Below are positions 42,792 through 51,250 of a stretch of 64,000 nucleotides of DNA, in pieces. The stretch is from Hyalangium versicolor (lineage in GTDB: Bacteria; Myxococcota; Myxococcia; Myxococcales; Myxococcaceae): the NCBI RefSeq assembly GCF_020103695.1, contig NZ_JAHXBF010000036.1:49570-113569 (forward strand), read 5' to 3'. The notes beneath the pieces were generated by a model that had not been told where the DNA came from, did no database searches, and saw only the letters and a program-made list of their open reading frames with translations. The number at the start of each line of letters is the position of its first letter. The stretch's first letter is position 1. The position numbers and the translations under genes are program-made.

Positions 42792-44600
42792 CTACGAGGC
42801 GGAGGAGAACCGCAGGTAGCCCTCCTCGCCCATGAAGCGCTTGAGAATCTTCGGGTCCGTCGTGCGCAGATCGACCACGACGAGCCCGTCGATGCAGTCT
42901 CCGAACTCCGGATCCACGCTGAAGCTGAGCAGCCGCGCGTTGAGGCGCAGGTAGTGGCGCAGCAGCACCGGCATGTCCTTGTTGTCCTCTTCGATCTCCG
43001 TCACGAGCGCCGAGACATCCTCCACGCCCTTCACCAGGCGATCGAGCACGGCCCGCTCCTCGCGCGCGAAGCGCTCCTTGAGCGGGTTGCGGGCCTTCAC
43101 CAGCGCCCCGAGCCGCTCGTCCCCGCGCTCCTGCGCCAGGAACTCGACCATGATCCGGCGCGAGAGGCTCTGGTAGTCCCGGCTGATGCTCACCGGCCCG
43201 AAGAGGATCTTGTAGCGCGGATTGCGCACCAGGAACTCGCCAATGCCGCGCCAGATGAGAGCCAGCGAGGTGGGCTTGCGCTGATACTCGGAGCGGATGA
43301 AGGAGCGCCCGAGCTCCAACGCCGGGCCCAACCTGTGGAGGAAGCCCTCCTCGTACTTGAACAGGCTGCTCGTGTAGAGGTCCGACGCCCCGCCTCGCGC
43401 GAGCGCCTCGTCCACCTGGCCGATGCGGTAGCTGCCCACCAGCTCGTTGCTCGCGTGGTTCCACATGAAGAGGTGTAGGTAGCTCTCGTCGTAGCCGTCC
43501 AGATCCAGCGCGCGGCCGGTGCCCTCGGAGACCTCTCGGAAGGTCTTCTCCCTCAACCGGCCGATCTCCCTCAGCACCTGGGGGATCTGCGGCGCACGGG
43601 CAATGAACACCTGGAAGTCCGAGTGCTCCGCCAGGAGCGCCTCGGCCGGGAGCTTCGCCACCTCGGCGGCGAGCGTCTCCGGCGGAACGGCCTCACCCAG
43701 CGGCTCCATCTTCGCGGGAGCGATGGCCTTGCGCAGCCCCGGCAGGAACCGCGGCCGGATGGGGCTCTCGCGGCGCCCGAGCAGGTACGTCTTGAAGCGC
43801 AGGTAGCTGATCAGCGTCTCATCGTCCTCGTAGCGCGCCAGCTTCTCCGGGCGGATGGGCTTGCCCACGCGCACGCCGATCGTGGAGTGGCTGCGCTTGA
43901 GGCACTCGGAAGGCAGGAGCGCCGCGCGCAGGCGCGGGTGGATGAGGCTGGCCAACTGGAAGAGCATGCTGTTGCGCCCCTCGAAGAAGACGGGCAGCAC
44001 GGTGGCGCCCGTGCGACGGACGAGCGCCGCGATGCGCGGGTGCCACGGCGGATCCGAGATGTGCCCTTCGCGCAGATCCAGGTGCGACATCGTCCCGGAG
44101 GGGAAGGCCACCAGCACGCCCCCGGCCTCCAGCCAGCGCATGCTGGCCCGAAGGGGCGCCACGTTGGCGCGGAGGGTCTCCGGCTCGCGGCCAGACTTCA
44201 CCGGGAAGCTCCACGGCTGCCCCTCGGGCACCTTCCAGAAATCGTGGTTCCCGAGCAGCCGCACGTCGGAGCGGACTCGCGTGAGGAGGTCTCCCAGGAT
44301 CATGCCTTCGATCGAGCCGAAGGGTTGGTTGGCAACCACGACGACGGGACCCGAGGCGGGGATGCGGGCGCGATCCTCCTCGGTGAAGCTGTAGTCCACA
44401 TCGAGCACCTGCAAGACGGTGTGGAAGTACGTGTCGGGCTCGTAGAGCGAGAGGAAGCGGGAGTAGAGCCGGTTCAGCGTCGAGAGCGAGAGAGCCTGTT
44501 CGACGGGTTGCTCGACCAGGGAGTACAGGGTTCGCATCATGGGGTGCTCGATCGAACTCTTCAGGTCGATGAGCTGCGGAGCAGAGTCGGGCTTCAGCAT
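42792..44600 (-). CDS. Fused acyltransferase-GNAT protein resembling amino-acid-lipid synthases (OlsF type)
   Basis: A 602-residue two-domain enzyme. The ATG at 44600 follows GAGGTGAT. Residues about 90-290 form a PlsC-like O-acyltransferase; the motif that is normally NHPFGGIEG reads NQPFGSIEG, so the catalytic His is replaced by Gln, and motif III is FPSGTMSHLDL. Residues about 330-602 form an OlsB-like N-acyltransferase (LREKTFREVSEGTGRAL, ASNELVGSYRIGQ, FGPVSISRDYQSLSRRIM). Fusion of the two steps defines OlsF-type ornithine-lipid synthases, although glycine lipids are also made by related pairs. With the His lost, the first domain may be inactive and the separate PlsC-like gene at 38422 might supply that step; this is speculation. 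Confidence 0.8.
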   Translation of the reverse strand: MLKPDSAPQLIDLKSSIEHPMMRTLYSLVEQPVEQALSLSTLNRLYSRFLSLYEPDTYFHTVLQVLDVDYSFTEEDRARIPASGPVVVVANQPFGSIEGMILGDLLTRVRSDVRLLGNHDFWKVPEGQPWSFPVKSGREPETLRANVAPLRASMRWLEAGGVLVAFPSGTMSHLDLREGHISDPPWHPRIAALVRRTGATVLPVFFEGRNSMLFQLASLIHPRLRAALLPSECLKRSHSTIGVRVGKPIRPEKLARYEDDETLISYLRFKTYLLGRRESPIRPRFLPGLRKAIAPAKMEPLGEAVPPETLAAEVAKLPAEALLAEHSDFQVFIARAPQIPQVLREIGRLREKTFREVSEGTGRALDLDGYDESYLHLFMWNHASNELVGSYRIGQVDEALARGGASDLYTSSLFKYEEGFLHRLGPALELGRSFIRSEYQRKPTSLALIWRGIGEFLVRNPRYKILFGPVSISRDYQSLSRRIMVEFLAQERGDERLGALVKARNPLKERFAREERAVLDRLVKGVEDVSALVTEIEEDNKDMPVLLRHYLRLNARLLSFSVDPEFGDCIDGLVVVDLRTTDPKILKRFMGEEGYLRFSSAS

Positions 44601-44757
44601 GGCATCACCTCGGCGAAGGTCCTCCGCACCCTGCCGCGAAGCCGCCACGACACCGCGACTGCTCCGTGCCAAGACCACGACAACGCCGTATCCGATCTGC
44701 CTCACCCTCCTTTCTTCCAGGCGCCTGTCACCGGCTGGTAACGTCACGGCTTCGTGG

Positions 44758-44771
44758 CTCTCCGCGGAGAG
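44758..44771. promoter_or_regulatory. 14-bp perfect palindrome upstream of the DUF2520 gene
   Basis: CTCTCCGCGGAGAG is its own reverse complement and lies 17 nt before the ATG at 44788, in the 187-nt divergent gap. It could be a dimeric repressor site or a hairpin near the ribosome site. Confidence 0.35.
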
Positions 44772-44787
44772 AGCCGGTCGAGGGTGC

Positions 44788-45624
44788 ATGGCCGCGAGAC
44801 GTCCGAGAATCGTCGTGGTGGGAGGAGGCCGCCTGGGAGGAGCCCTGGCGCTGTCCCTCTCCGCGCAGCGCTGGCCCGTGAGCGTCCTCAGCCGGACCCA
44901 AGAAGGACGCGGCCGTGTGCAGGCACTGGGGCTGAAGCCGGCCACTCCCAGGGAACTGGAGCAGGCGCGAGTGGCCCTGCTCTGCGTGCCCGAGAAGGCC
45001 GTGCCCGAGGTGGCTCGGGAGATGGCTCGCACACTGGGCCGGGGCGCGGCGCTGGTGCACTGCGCGGGGGCACTGTCGCTCCAGGCGCTGGGGACTCCCC
45101 GAGGACGGCCCCTGGGCTCCTTCCATCCACTCTGCGCCGTCTCGGATCCAAGGGACTCGCTCGCGGGACATGCGGTGGCCATCAGCACCCGCTCACGAAC
45201 CTTGAAGGCCGTGCTGCGGCAGATGGCAAAGGGGCTGGAACTCCAGGTGCTGGAGGTCTCGGAGCGCCACCGCGCCGCCTACCACGCGGGGGCTGTGCTG
45301 AGCGCGGGAGGCGCCGTGGCGCTCATGTCCGCGGCGGTGGAGGCGCTGGGCCAGGCTGGTATCCCTGGGGACGCGGCGCTCGCGGCGCTGTTGCCTCTGA
45401 TGAAATCGTCGGTGCGAGGCATGGAAGCTCGCGGACTGGCTCGGGGACTCACCGGCCCCGTCGTCCGAGGGGATGCGGGCGTGGTGGGAGCCCATCTGGC
45501 GGCACTGTCTCCCGAGGTGGCGGAGGTGTACCGGCTCCTCTCTCAGCGAGCGCTCCGGCTGATCGGCTCCCGGCTCCCACCTGAAGCACTCGACGATCTG
45601 ACAAAGCTCCTGTTTGAGCGGTGA
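44788..45624 (+). CDS. Rossmann-fold DUF2520 protein
   Basis: A 278-residue protein whose N-terminus is an NAD(P)-binding Rossmann motif (IVVVGGGRLGGALALSLS), followed by a DUF2520-type C-terminal helical domain (SERHRAAYHAGAVLSAGGAVAL, GLTGPVVRGDAGVVGAHLAAL). The layout resembles ketopantoate reductase and pyrroline-5-carboxylate reductase, but the DUF2520 family has no assigned reaction. In many bacteria it lies next to panC/panB; here neither is present. A palindrome sits just upstream. Confidence 0.85.
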   Translation: MAARRPRIVVVGGGRLGGALALSLSAQRWPVSVLSRTQEGRGRVQALGLKPATPRELEQARVALLCVPEKAVPEVAREMARTLGRGAALVHCAGALSLQALGTPRGRPLGSFHPLCAVSDPRDSLAGHAVAISTRSRTLKAVLRQMAKGLELQVLEVSERHRAAYHAGAVLSAGGAVALMSAAVEALGQAGIPGDAALAALLPLMKSSVRGMEARGLARGLTGPVVRGDAGVVGAHLAALSPEVAEVYRLLSQRALRLIGSRLPPEALDDLTKLLFER

Positions 45625-45664
45625 AGCGCGCGGTCATCGCGGCTAGGGTCCCGGTTCAGCCCGT

Positions 45665-46951
45665 ATGAAGCTCACGAAGCTCAAGATCGACAAGTATCGG
45701 GGCGTTGCCCCCGGCACCGAGCTCACGTTCGGTCCAGCTCGCACCCTGGTGCTGGGACGCAACGGTACCGGCAGGACGACGCTGCTGGAGTTGATCTCAA
45801 TCATCCTCTGTTCGGACTTCTCGGGGCTGGTCGAGGAGGAGTTCTCCCTGGAGTACGAACTCGCCTTTCCGGGAATGGAGATCCACGTCCGCGCCCAGAA
45901 CCAGCGGAACTCCGTCACGCCGAAGCCCGAAGTTCCTGTTGCCGCGGCGCTGATACCTCTGCGGACTCCGGGGGCGATGACGAGCCTCGAGCCGCTCATC
46001 GAGGCAACCTTGAGACTCGGCGCGCCCGAGGCCCGGATCGTGGTGCGGGGAGACTCAACGGGGCTGTATTGCGAGGTGGATGGGCAATCCGCCTACGCAC
46101 GGTCCATGCACTGGTCGGTGTTGGATCGCTCGGTGTGGACGCTGATCTTCATGGTGGCGCAGTACATCGATCCCGCGATGAAGGAGCGGCTCAAGGAGCT
46201 CCTTCACCGCACGTTCTTGCTGGCGCCCTCGCGGTTCGACGAGACGCTCGGGATGTTCGAGCACATTGGCACCATCAAGTACGCCATGGAGATGCAGGGG
46301 GACGAAGTGTTCCCCCTGGGGTTGATGGCGCTGCCCACGTGGATGCCGGCCTGGCTTCGCGCGCAGGTGGAGCGCCAGCCCCCCAAGAGTACGCTCGAAG
46401 TGACCCATGACGCGATCGCCCAGAGCTTCCTGGCCCGGTTCACCTCGCTGGCCGGGTTTGCATCGGGCCGGTTCCGGGTGGAGGTGCTGGAGAAGCGGAC
46501 ATACGAGAACGGCGGGCGGCTGGGATTTGGCCAATTCAGTTTCCGCTTCACCCGGCCGGATGGCACGGAGTTGACGCAGGCGCAGTTGGGATACGGTCAG
46601 AAGCGGCTGCTCTCGTTCCTGTACTACCTGGACGTGAACGAGGACTTCGCCATCGCCGACGAGTTGGCGAACGGTCTGCATCCTCGCTGGGTGGAGGCCT
46701 GCATCCGGGAGCTCGGAGCGAGGCAGGCCTTCCTCACGAGCCAGAACCCTCTCCTGTTCGAGCACATCGCGTTCGGCTCCGCGGAAGCGCTGCGTGCCTC
46801 GCTCATCCTCTGCGGAACCGAACTCCGAGACGGGCGCGAGCGCCTCATCTGGTCCAAGCCCACGAGCGAGGCCGCCGCGAAGCTCTTCGAAGCGCACCGG
46901 ACACAGACGAAACCGCTCGGAGAGCTGCTGCAAGCCCACGGAATGTGGTGA
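45665..46951 (+). CDS. AAA-family ATPase of the SMC/OLD-like type with altered Walker A
   Basis: A 428-residue ATPase. The Walker A motif is GRNGTGRT (residues 31-38), with Arg37 in place of the invariant Lys; the codon is AGG where AAG would give Lys. The ABC-like signature region (QLGYGQKRLLSFLYYL) and Walker B (FAIADELANGLHPRW) are present, as is a His switch-like segment near SQNPLLFEHIAFG. Related ABC-type ATPases often work with nucleases in defence islands, but no nuclease domain or partner is fused here. It lies next to a ParE/RelE toxin-antitoxin pair, which it faces tail to tail. Function unknown. Confidence 0.8.
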   Translation: MKLTKLKIDKYRGVAPGTELTFGPARTLVLGRNGTGRTTLLELISIILCSDFSGLVEEEFSLEYELAFPGMEIHVRAQNQRNSVTPKPEVPVAAALIPLRTPGAMTSLEPLIEATLRLGAPEARIVVRGDSTGLYCEVDGQSAYARSMHWSVLDRSVWTLIFMVAQYIDPAMKERLKELLHRTFLLAPSRFDETLGMFEHIGTIKYAMEMQGDEVFPLGLMALPTWMPAWLRAQVERQPPKSTLEVTHDAIAQSFLARFTSLAGFASGRFRVEVLEKRTYENGGRLGFGQFSFRFTRPDGTELTQAQLGYGQKRLLSFLYYLDVNEDFAIADELANGLHPRWVEACIRELGARQAFLTSQNPLLFEHIAFGSAEALRASLILCGTELRDGRERLIWSKPTSEAAAKLFEAHRTQTKPLGELLQAHGMW

Positions 46952-46975
46952 GACCGCCGCAGAGGGAGATCCCTG

Positions 46976-47284
46976 CTACCGAAGCTGAGGGCCTCTTCCT
47001 CGCACAGAACTCCAGAGCGACAGGATGATGACCACCCTCCCCCGCTCATCATGGACGTAGTAGAGGTGATAACGGATGCGCGGCATGAGCAGCCGACGGA
47101 CTCCCGAAATTCTCGGGTGCGTGTACCGACGGCCGATGTCCGGCAAGGCGCCCAGCAACTGCAGCGCCATGGCAAGCTCTTCCTCGAAGAGAGAAGGTGC
47201 GGCGAGCCGGTTCGCTCTCCACCACAGGGCGGCTTCGCTCACCTGCGCTTCGGCCCGAGGGGTGAACTGAACCTGGGTCGTCAT
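46976..47284 (-). CDS. ParE/RelE-family toxin
   Basis: A 102-residue toxin of the ParE/RelE fold. The sequence has the usual N-terminal strand-helix (VQFTPRAEAQVSEAALWW), the middle GRRY segment, and the C-terminal strand block RRLLMPRIRYHLYYVHDERGRVVIILSLWSS seen as RxxxxRYHLYY then VxxLxLW. Its start overlaps the antitoxin stop by 4 nt (47281-47284), the classic order. Whether it targets gyrase or ribosome-bound mRNA cannot be told from this sequence. Confidence 0.85.
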   Translation of the reverse strand: MTTQVQFTPRAEAQVSEAALWWRANRLAAPSLFEEELAMALQLLGALPDIGRRYTHPRISGVRRLLMPRIRYHLYYVHDERGRVVIILSLWSSVRGRGPQLR

Positions 47285-47511
47285 TTCCTCGCGCGAAGCT
47301 TTGCCAGCACGTCCTGAGCGGAAATCAGCTTGCCGGACTGAGCCTCCTCCCATGACTGGGAGAGGGACTCATGTAACGCCAGCCGCTCCTCCTCGGACAG
47401 CTCGTCCCCCCCATCGGCGGCGACCAGTTCGAGCGTCGTCCCTTCCGGGAGCTCGGTCGGCACGTCGAGGACCAGGCGACCGTTGCGGACTTCAGCCTTG
47501 AGGGTGTCCAT
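47281..47511 (-). CDS. Antitoxin of the ParE/RelE pair
   Basis: A 76-residue protein. The N-terminus (TLKAEVRNGRLVLDVPTELPEG) forms an AbrB/PHD-like beta strand pattern suitable for DNA binding, and the acidic C-terminus (ELSEEERLALHESLSQSWEE) would wrap the toxin. It precedes and overlaps the toxin gene by 4 nt. It probably represses its own operon; no operator was recognised upstream. Confidence 0.8.
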   Translation of the reverse strand: MDTLKAEVRNGRLVLDVPTELPEGTTLELVAADGGDELSEEERLALHESLSQSWEEAQSGKLISAQDVLAKLRARK

Positions 47512-47568
47512 GCCTGAAATTGTAGGCCCCGCCTTCTCGAGCCGCAAAGCAGCCCGAAGAGCACGATG

Positions 47569-48324
47569 TCAGCTTGCCGTCGGCTTCGGCCGGGCCACGT
47601 ACAGGCAGCACACGCCGAAAGTCAGCGGCTGCACCTGCAGCACCTCCAGGCCCGACTCGCGCATGATGTCCGCGAAAACCTCCGGCCGCGGAAACGCCGC
47701 GATGGACTGCTGCAGGTAGCGGTACTCCTTGGCCCCCGACAGCACACTGCCCACCCAGGGCACCACCGTGCGGATCTGGAACCGCGCCAGCGGACCGAGA
47801 ATGCCTCCCTTCGGCTCGGACAACTCCAGGATGGCGATCCGGCCGTCCGGCCGAACCACTCGCGCCATCTCCCGCAGGGCGCGCGCCCGGTCCGGCACGT
47901 TGCGGATACCGAACGCCATGCACAACCCATCGAAGCTGCGCTCGGGGAACGGAAGCTCCTGAGCATCCCCGACCTGGAGCTCACACTGTCCCGTCAAGCC
48001 CAGCTCCGCTACCTTCCGCCGGCCGATCTCCAGCATCCCTACCGAGGGATCCAGTCCCACCACCGTCGTCTTCGGATGGCGCTTGATCACCTTGAGGGCC
48101 AGGTCCGCCGTCCCAGTGGCCAGATCCAGCACCCGCGCTCCCGGCTTCAGCTCGAGCGCGTCCACCGTCTTGTTGCGCCAGCGCTGGTCCACACCGAACG
48201 ACATCAGCCGGTTCAACAGATCGTAACGCCGCGCGATCTTGTCGAACATGGCTCCCGAGCCCGCCTGGACGACGGCGGCTCCCGGCTGCGGCGAGACTGC
48301 GGACGACTGAGACTCCGTGCTCAT
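47569..48324 (-). CDS. ubiE: Demethylmenaquinone/ubiquinone methyltransferase
   Basis: A 251-residue class I methyltransferase that adds the C-methyl group in menaquinone (and ubiquinone) synthesis using SAM. The start at 48324 follows GGAAGG at good spacing; an ATG 18 nt earlier is possible. The family motifs are present: YDLLNRLMSFGVDQRWR at the N-terminus, SAM-binding VLDLATGTADLA, GLDPSVGMLEIGRRK, and FDGLCMAFGIRNVPDRARALREM. As myxobacteria use menaquinone, MenG activity is expected. A 73-nt gap separates it from the upstream ABC importer operon. Confidence 0.93.
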   Translation of the reverse strand: MSTESQSSAVSPQPGAAVVQAGSGAMFDKIARRYDLLNRLMSFGVDQRWRNKTVDALELKPGARVLDLATGTADLALKVIKRHPKTTVVGLDPSVGMLEIGRRKVAELGLTGQCELQVGDAQELPFPERSFDGLCMAFGIRNVPDRARALREMARVVRPDGRIAILELSEPKGGILGPLARFQIRTVVPWVGSVLSGAKEYRYLQQSIAAFPRPEVFADIMRESGLEVLQVQPLTFGVCCLYVARPKPTAS

Positions 48325-48397
48325 GGCTTCCTTCCGGCTCAACGGCTGCCCCCCTCTATAGCACCTTCGGGGCGCGAAGACCGCGCCGAGGATGCCC

Positions 48398-49441
48398 TCA
48401 CTTCGAGGGGGTGGCGGCCCCAGCCCCCGTGAACTCGGGAAGCAGGTACTCGTCCACCGACGGAGCCTTGTCCAGCAGCCCCAGGTCCACCAACTGCTTG
48501 CCCAGCGTCTCCCAGCGTTCGCGGCTCAGGACGCCCAGCCCCTTGGCCCGAGTCTCCTCCGTCTCGATGAGCGGCTTCTGCACCTCGGCCACCGCGGCGA
48601 ACGTCTCCGCGTCCATGGTGGCGTTCAGCTTCGCCATGATGTCGTTGGCCGGCTTGGGGTTTTCGAGGTAGGCCTTCCAGCCCTCGCGCACGGCCTCGAC
48701 AAAGGCACGCACGTGCTCGGGCGACTTCTGCACGAGCTCCCGCCTCGTGAACACCACGGTGGCGTACGGGTTGAAGCCCTCATCGGCCACCTTGAAGACG
48801 ACCGGATCCGAGCCCTGCTTCTTCGCCGCGAGCGGCTCGGAGGTGAGGAAGCACTGCTGGGCAAAGTCCTTGTCCGCCACGAAGCGCGCCACGCCGCCGT
48901 CGTAGGGAACGATCTTCACCTTGTCGAAGCCGAACTTCTTCTTCAGGAAGGCCCCGAACGGAGCACCAGGCTCGATGGCCAGCGTGCCCCCGGTGAACAC
49001 CTGCTCCATCGAGGTGATCCCCCGCGAGGCGTGCACCATGATGGCGCGCGGAGAGACCTGGTACACGGCGAACAGCGGCACCAGATCCACCCCTCGGGCG
49101 CGAGACACCAGCAGTTGGTCCGCGCTGGTGGTGGCGAACTCCACCTGGCCCGCCCCTACCATCTGCGTCACAGGGGCCCCGGCGCCACCGCCTAGCACCT
49201 CCACTTCCAGGCCATGACGGGTGAAGGCGCCGCTCTCGCGCGCGGCGTAGAAGCCTCCGAACTCAGGCTCAGGAACCCAGTCCAGCGCCAACTTCACCCG
49301 AGTGGGCGCAGGCTTCGGAGCCACCGTCTTGCTGGCCGCCGGTTCCGTTCCCGTGGGAGGAGCCTTGTCCTTGTCCTTGCTGCAGCCCGCGGAGAGTGCC
49401 GCCAGGCAAGACAGCACCGCCATCCAAGAGAGCTTCTTCAT
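48398..49441 (-). CDS. Substrate-binding lipoprotein of a thiamine-precursor-type ABC importer (NMT1/ThiY-like)
   Basis: A 347-residue solute-binding lipoprotein with lipobox LSAGC. Typical NMT1/THI5 features appear: LDWVPEPEFGGFYAARESG at the first lobe, a Gly-rich loop (EVLGGGAGAPVTQMVGAGQVEF) and SADQLLVSRARG. ThiY-type proteins bind formylaminopyrimidine, related ones bind HMP or sulfonates, so the ligand is unsettled. It is the third gene of an operon with the permease and ATPase upstream, read in the order ATPase, permease, binding protein. Confidence 0.87.
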   Translation of the reverse strand: MKKLSWMAVLSCLAALSAGCSKDKDKAPPTGTEPAASKTVAPKPAPTRVKLALDWVPEPEFGGFYAARESGAFTRHGLEVEVLGGGAGAPVTQMVGAGQVEFATTSADQLLVSRARGVDLVPLFAVYQVSPRAIMVHASRGITSMEQVFTGGTLAIEPGAPFGAFLKKKFGFDKVKIVPYDGGVARFVADKDFAQQCFLTSEPLAAKKQGSDPVVFKVADEGFNPYATVVFTRRELVQKSPEHVRAFVEAVREGWKAYLENPKPANDIMAKLNATMDAETFAAVAEVQKPLIETEETRAKGLGVLSRERWETLGKQLVDLGLLDKAPSVDEYLLPEFTGAGAATPSK

Positions 49442-49466
49442 GAATGCTTCCTCCCAGGTTGAAACC

Positions 49467-50243
49467 TCATGAGGCCGAGGGATGCCAATGCCGCAACAGG
49501 CGAGTCCCCGCCAGGCTCACCGTCCCGAACAGGACGATACCCAGCCCCGCGGCGCACAGCACCGCCGCAAACATGAGATCCGTGCGCAGCTGCCGGTAGG
49601 CCGCGAGCACCAGGATTCCCAGGCCCGCCGTCCCCTCCGAAAAGCCCGCGACGAACTCGCCGACGATGGCCCCGATGACGGCCAGGCCCGAGGCAATGCG
49701 CAGCCCTGTGAAGATGTGAGGAAGGGCCGCGGGCAGCTCCAGCTTGAGCAGCGTGGCGATCCGCCGCGCGCCATAGAGCCGGAACATGTCGCGCAGCGCG
49801 GGCTCCACCGAGCGCAGTCCGCTGAGCGTGTTCGCGATGACCGGGAACACCGAGACGATGAAAGCCGAAGCGGCGACGGCTCGCTGCCCAGGGCCAAACC
49901 ACAGGACGAGCAGCGGCGCCACGGCGACGATGGGGACCGTCTGGAGGAAGAGCGTGTACGGGTACAGCGCGCGTTCGAGCAGCCGTGAAGACGCGAGCAC
50001 CACCGCGACGAGCACGCCGGCCAGAGCGCTCAAGCCGAAGCCCAGAAGCGCGGCCTCGGCAGTGACCCAGGCGCTGGCAGCGAGCTCCCGAGCATCATGA
50101 GCCGCGGTGGCGAGCACCGCGGAAGGAGGAGGCAGGAGGAAGGCCTGGATGCCGAGGATGCGCACCAACCCTTCCCACAGGGCCAGCAGCACCAGGAGGG
50201 CCACGAGCGGAGGAACCACGGAGCGAAGGAAGGTGCCGCGCAT
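49467..50243 (-). CDS. ABC importer permease (ThiX/SsuC type)
   Basis: A 258-residue permease with about six helices (VVPPLVALLVLLALWEGLV, ASAWVTAEAALLGFGLSALAGVLVAVVL and others). The BPD_transp_1 EAA motif region is LYGARRIATLLKLELPAALPHIFTGLRIASGLAVIGAI, containing the expected Ala-Ala-Leu-Pro-x-I pattern. The start codon overlaps the ATPase stop by one base (50243), so translation is coupled. Confidence 0.9.
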   Translation of the reverse strand: MRGTFLRSVVPPLVALLVLLALWEGLVRILGIQAFLLPPPSAVLATAAHDARELAASAWVTAEAALLGFGLSALAGVLVAVVLASSRLLERALYPYTLFLQTVPIVAVAPLLVLWFGPGQRAVAASAFIVSVFPVIANTLSGLRSVEPALRDMFRLYGARRIATLLKLELPAALPHIFTGLRIASGLAVIGAIVGEFVAGFSEGTAGLGILVLAAYRQLRTDLMFAAVLCAAGLGIVLFGTVSLAGTRLLRHWHPSAS

Positions 50244-51073
50244 CAGGCGCCTCCTCGAACCATGGCATCGGAGAGGACCTGGACCTCACGGGCAAAAGCC
50301 GGCTCCAGGCGCAGGGAGGCAGATCGCTCGCGAGGCAGGTCCAACACTCGGTCCAGGACGATGCGCCCGGGACGTGGGGAGAACACCACCACGCGCTCGG
50401 CAAGCCAGGCGGCCTCGGAGAGCGAGTGGGTAACGAAGAGCACGGTCATCCCGAGTTCGTGCCACAGCCCACGGAGTTGTTCATCCAACCGTCCCCGGGT
50501 GAGTTCGTCCAAGGCACCAAATGGCTCGTCCATGAGCAACAGCCGAGGCCGGGTCACCAGCGCCCGGGCAAGCGACACCCGCATGCGCATGCCGCCAGAG
50601 AGCTGGCCCGGATGACGGGCAGTGAACTCGCCCAACCCCACCTGAGCGAGGACCTCGCGGGCGGCGGCATGGCGTTCGGGCTTGCTGACTCCAGAGAGCT
50701 CCAGGGGGAGCGCGGCATTGTCGAGCACGGTGCGCCAAGGCAGCAGGTGGGCGTCCTGGAAGACGTAGGCGATGGGAGCCCGAGAGGCGAGCACCTGACC
50801 CGAGGAGGGCTCCAGCTCCACGCGGCCGCTGCTGGCGGTATCCAGGCCGGCGATGATGCGCAGGAGGGTGGACTTGCCGCAGCCCGAGGGCCCCACGAGC
50901 GCGACGAAGGAGCCCGGGACAATGTCGAGATCGATGCCCTCCAGAGCATGAACACCACCGGGGAAGGTCCTGTGGACCTGGAGCGCCCGTACGCCGATGC
51001 CACTGCCTGACTGGGGGATGGCATTCACGGGCGAGCTCAGCTCGGAGGCAAGGGGAGCCATCGCGGACAGCAT
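50243..51073 (-). CDS. ABC importer ATPase (ThiZ/SsuB type)
   Basis: A 276-residue ATPase, first gene of the importer operon. I choose the ATG at 51073 because GAGGA lies 3-4 nt upstream; an ATG at 51100 is possible. Motifs are Walker A GPSGCGKST, signature LSGGMRMRVSLARAL and Walker B LLLMDEPFGALD, with the switch His in FVTHSLSEAAWL. The motif set fits nitrate/sulfonate/taurine and thiamine-precursor importers. A structured 177-nt leader precedes it. Confidence 0.9.
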   Translation of the reverse strand: MLSAMAPLASELSSPVNAIPQSGSGIGVRALQVHRTFPGGVHALEGIDLDIVPGSFVALVGPSGCGKSTLLRIIAGLDTASSGRVELEPSSGQVLASRAPIAYVFQDAHLLPWRTVLDNAALPLELSGVSKPERHAAAREVLAQVGLGEFTARHPGQLSGGMRMRVSLARALVTRPRLLLMDEPFGALDELTRGRLDEQLRGLWHELGMTVLFVTHSLSEAAWLAERVVVFSPRPGRIVLDRVLDLPRERSASLRLEPAFAREVQVLSDAMVRGGA

Positions 51074-51250
51074 GTATCCTCGCGAGGGATGAATGGCCAC
51101 GGAACCCGCACCGTGTGCCCTGGGAGAGTGGGACGGCCGGTGCGGGAGGACCCGTCCGCCGACGGGGGGACCCGCACCGAGCCGAGGGGCCCGCGACCTC
51201 GAGCACCCCGGCCGTGGACCCCACGGTGTTCCCGTGACCCGGGTCCGCGG
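51074..51250 (-). promoter_or_regulatory. Leader of the ABC importer operon with mutually exclusive stem-loops
   Basis: The 10-nt sequence ACCCGCACCG occurs twice on the plus strand (51104-51113 and 51170-51179), and its 9-nt complement CGGTGCGGG lies between them (51138-51146). The middle arm can therefore pair with either flank, but not both. The right-hand stem also encloses a second perfect stem, CCCGTC (51151-51156) and GACGGG (51161-51166) with a CGCC tetraloop. A further hairpin, CCGTGG/CCACGG, is at 51212-51226, where it may terminate the upstream gene. The leftmost arm ends about 30 nt before the ATPase start. The architecture is that of an attenuator or riboswitch expression platform. 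TPP-riboswitch signatures were sought and not found. Confidence 0.55.

Noticed and set aside
51074..51250. TPP riboswitch upstream of the thiamine-type importer
   Set aside because: A GGGGTGC is present on the transcribed strand, but the CUGAGA box and the CCUGAUCUGG/GGAUAAU segments are missing. Only the competing stems are supported.
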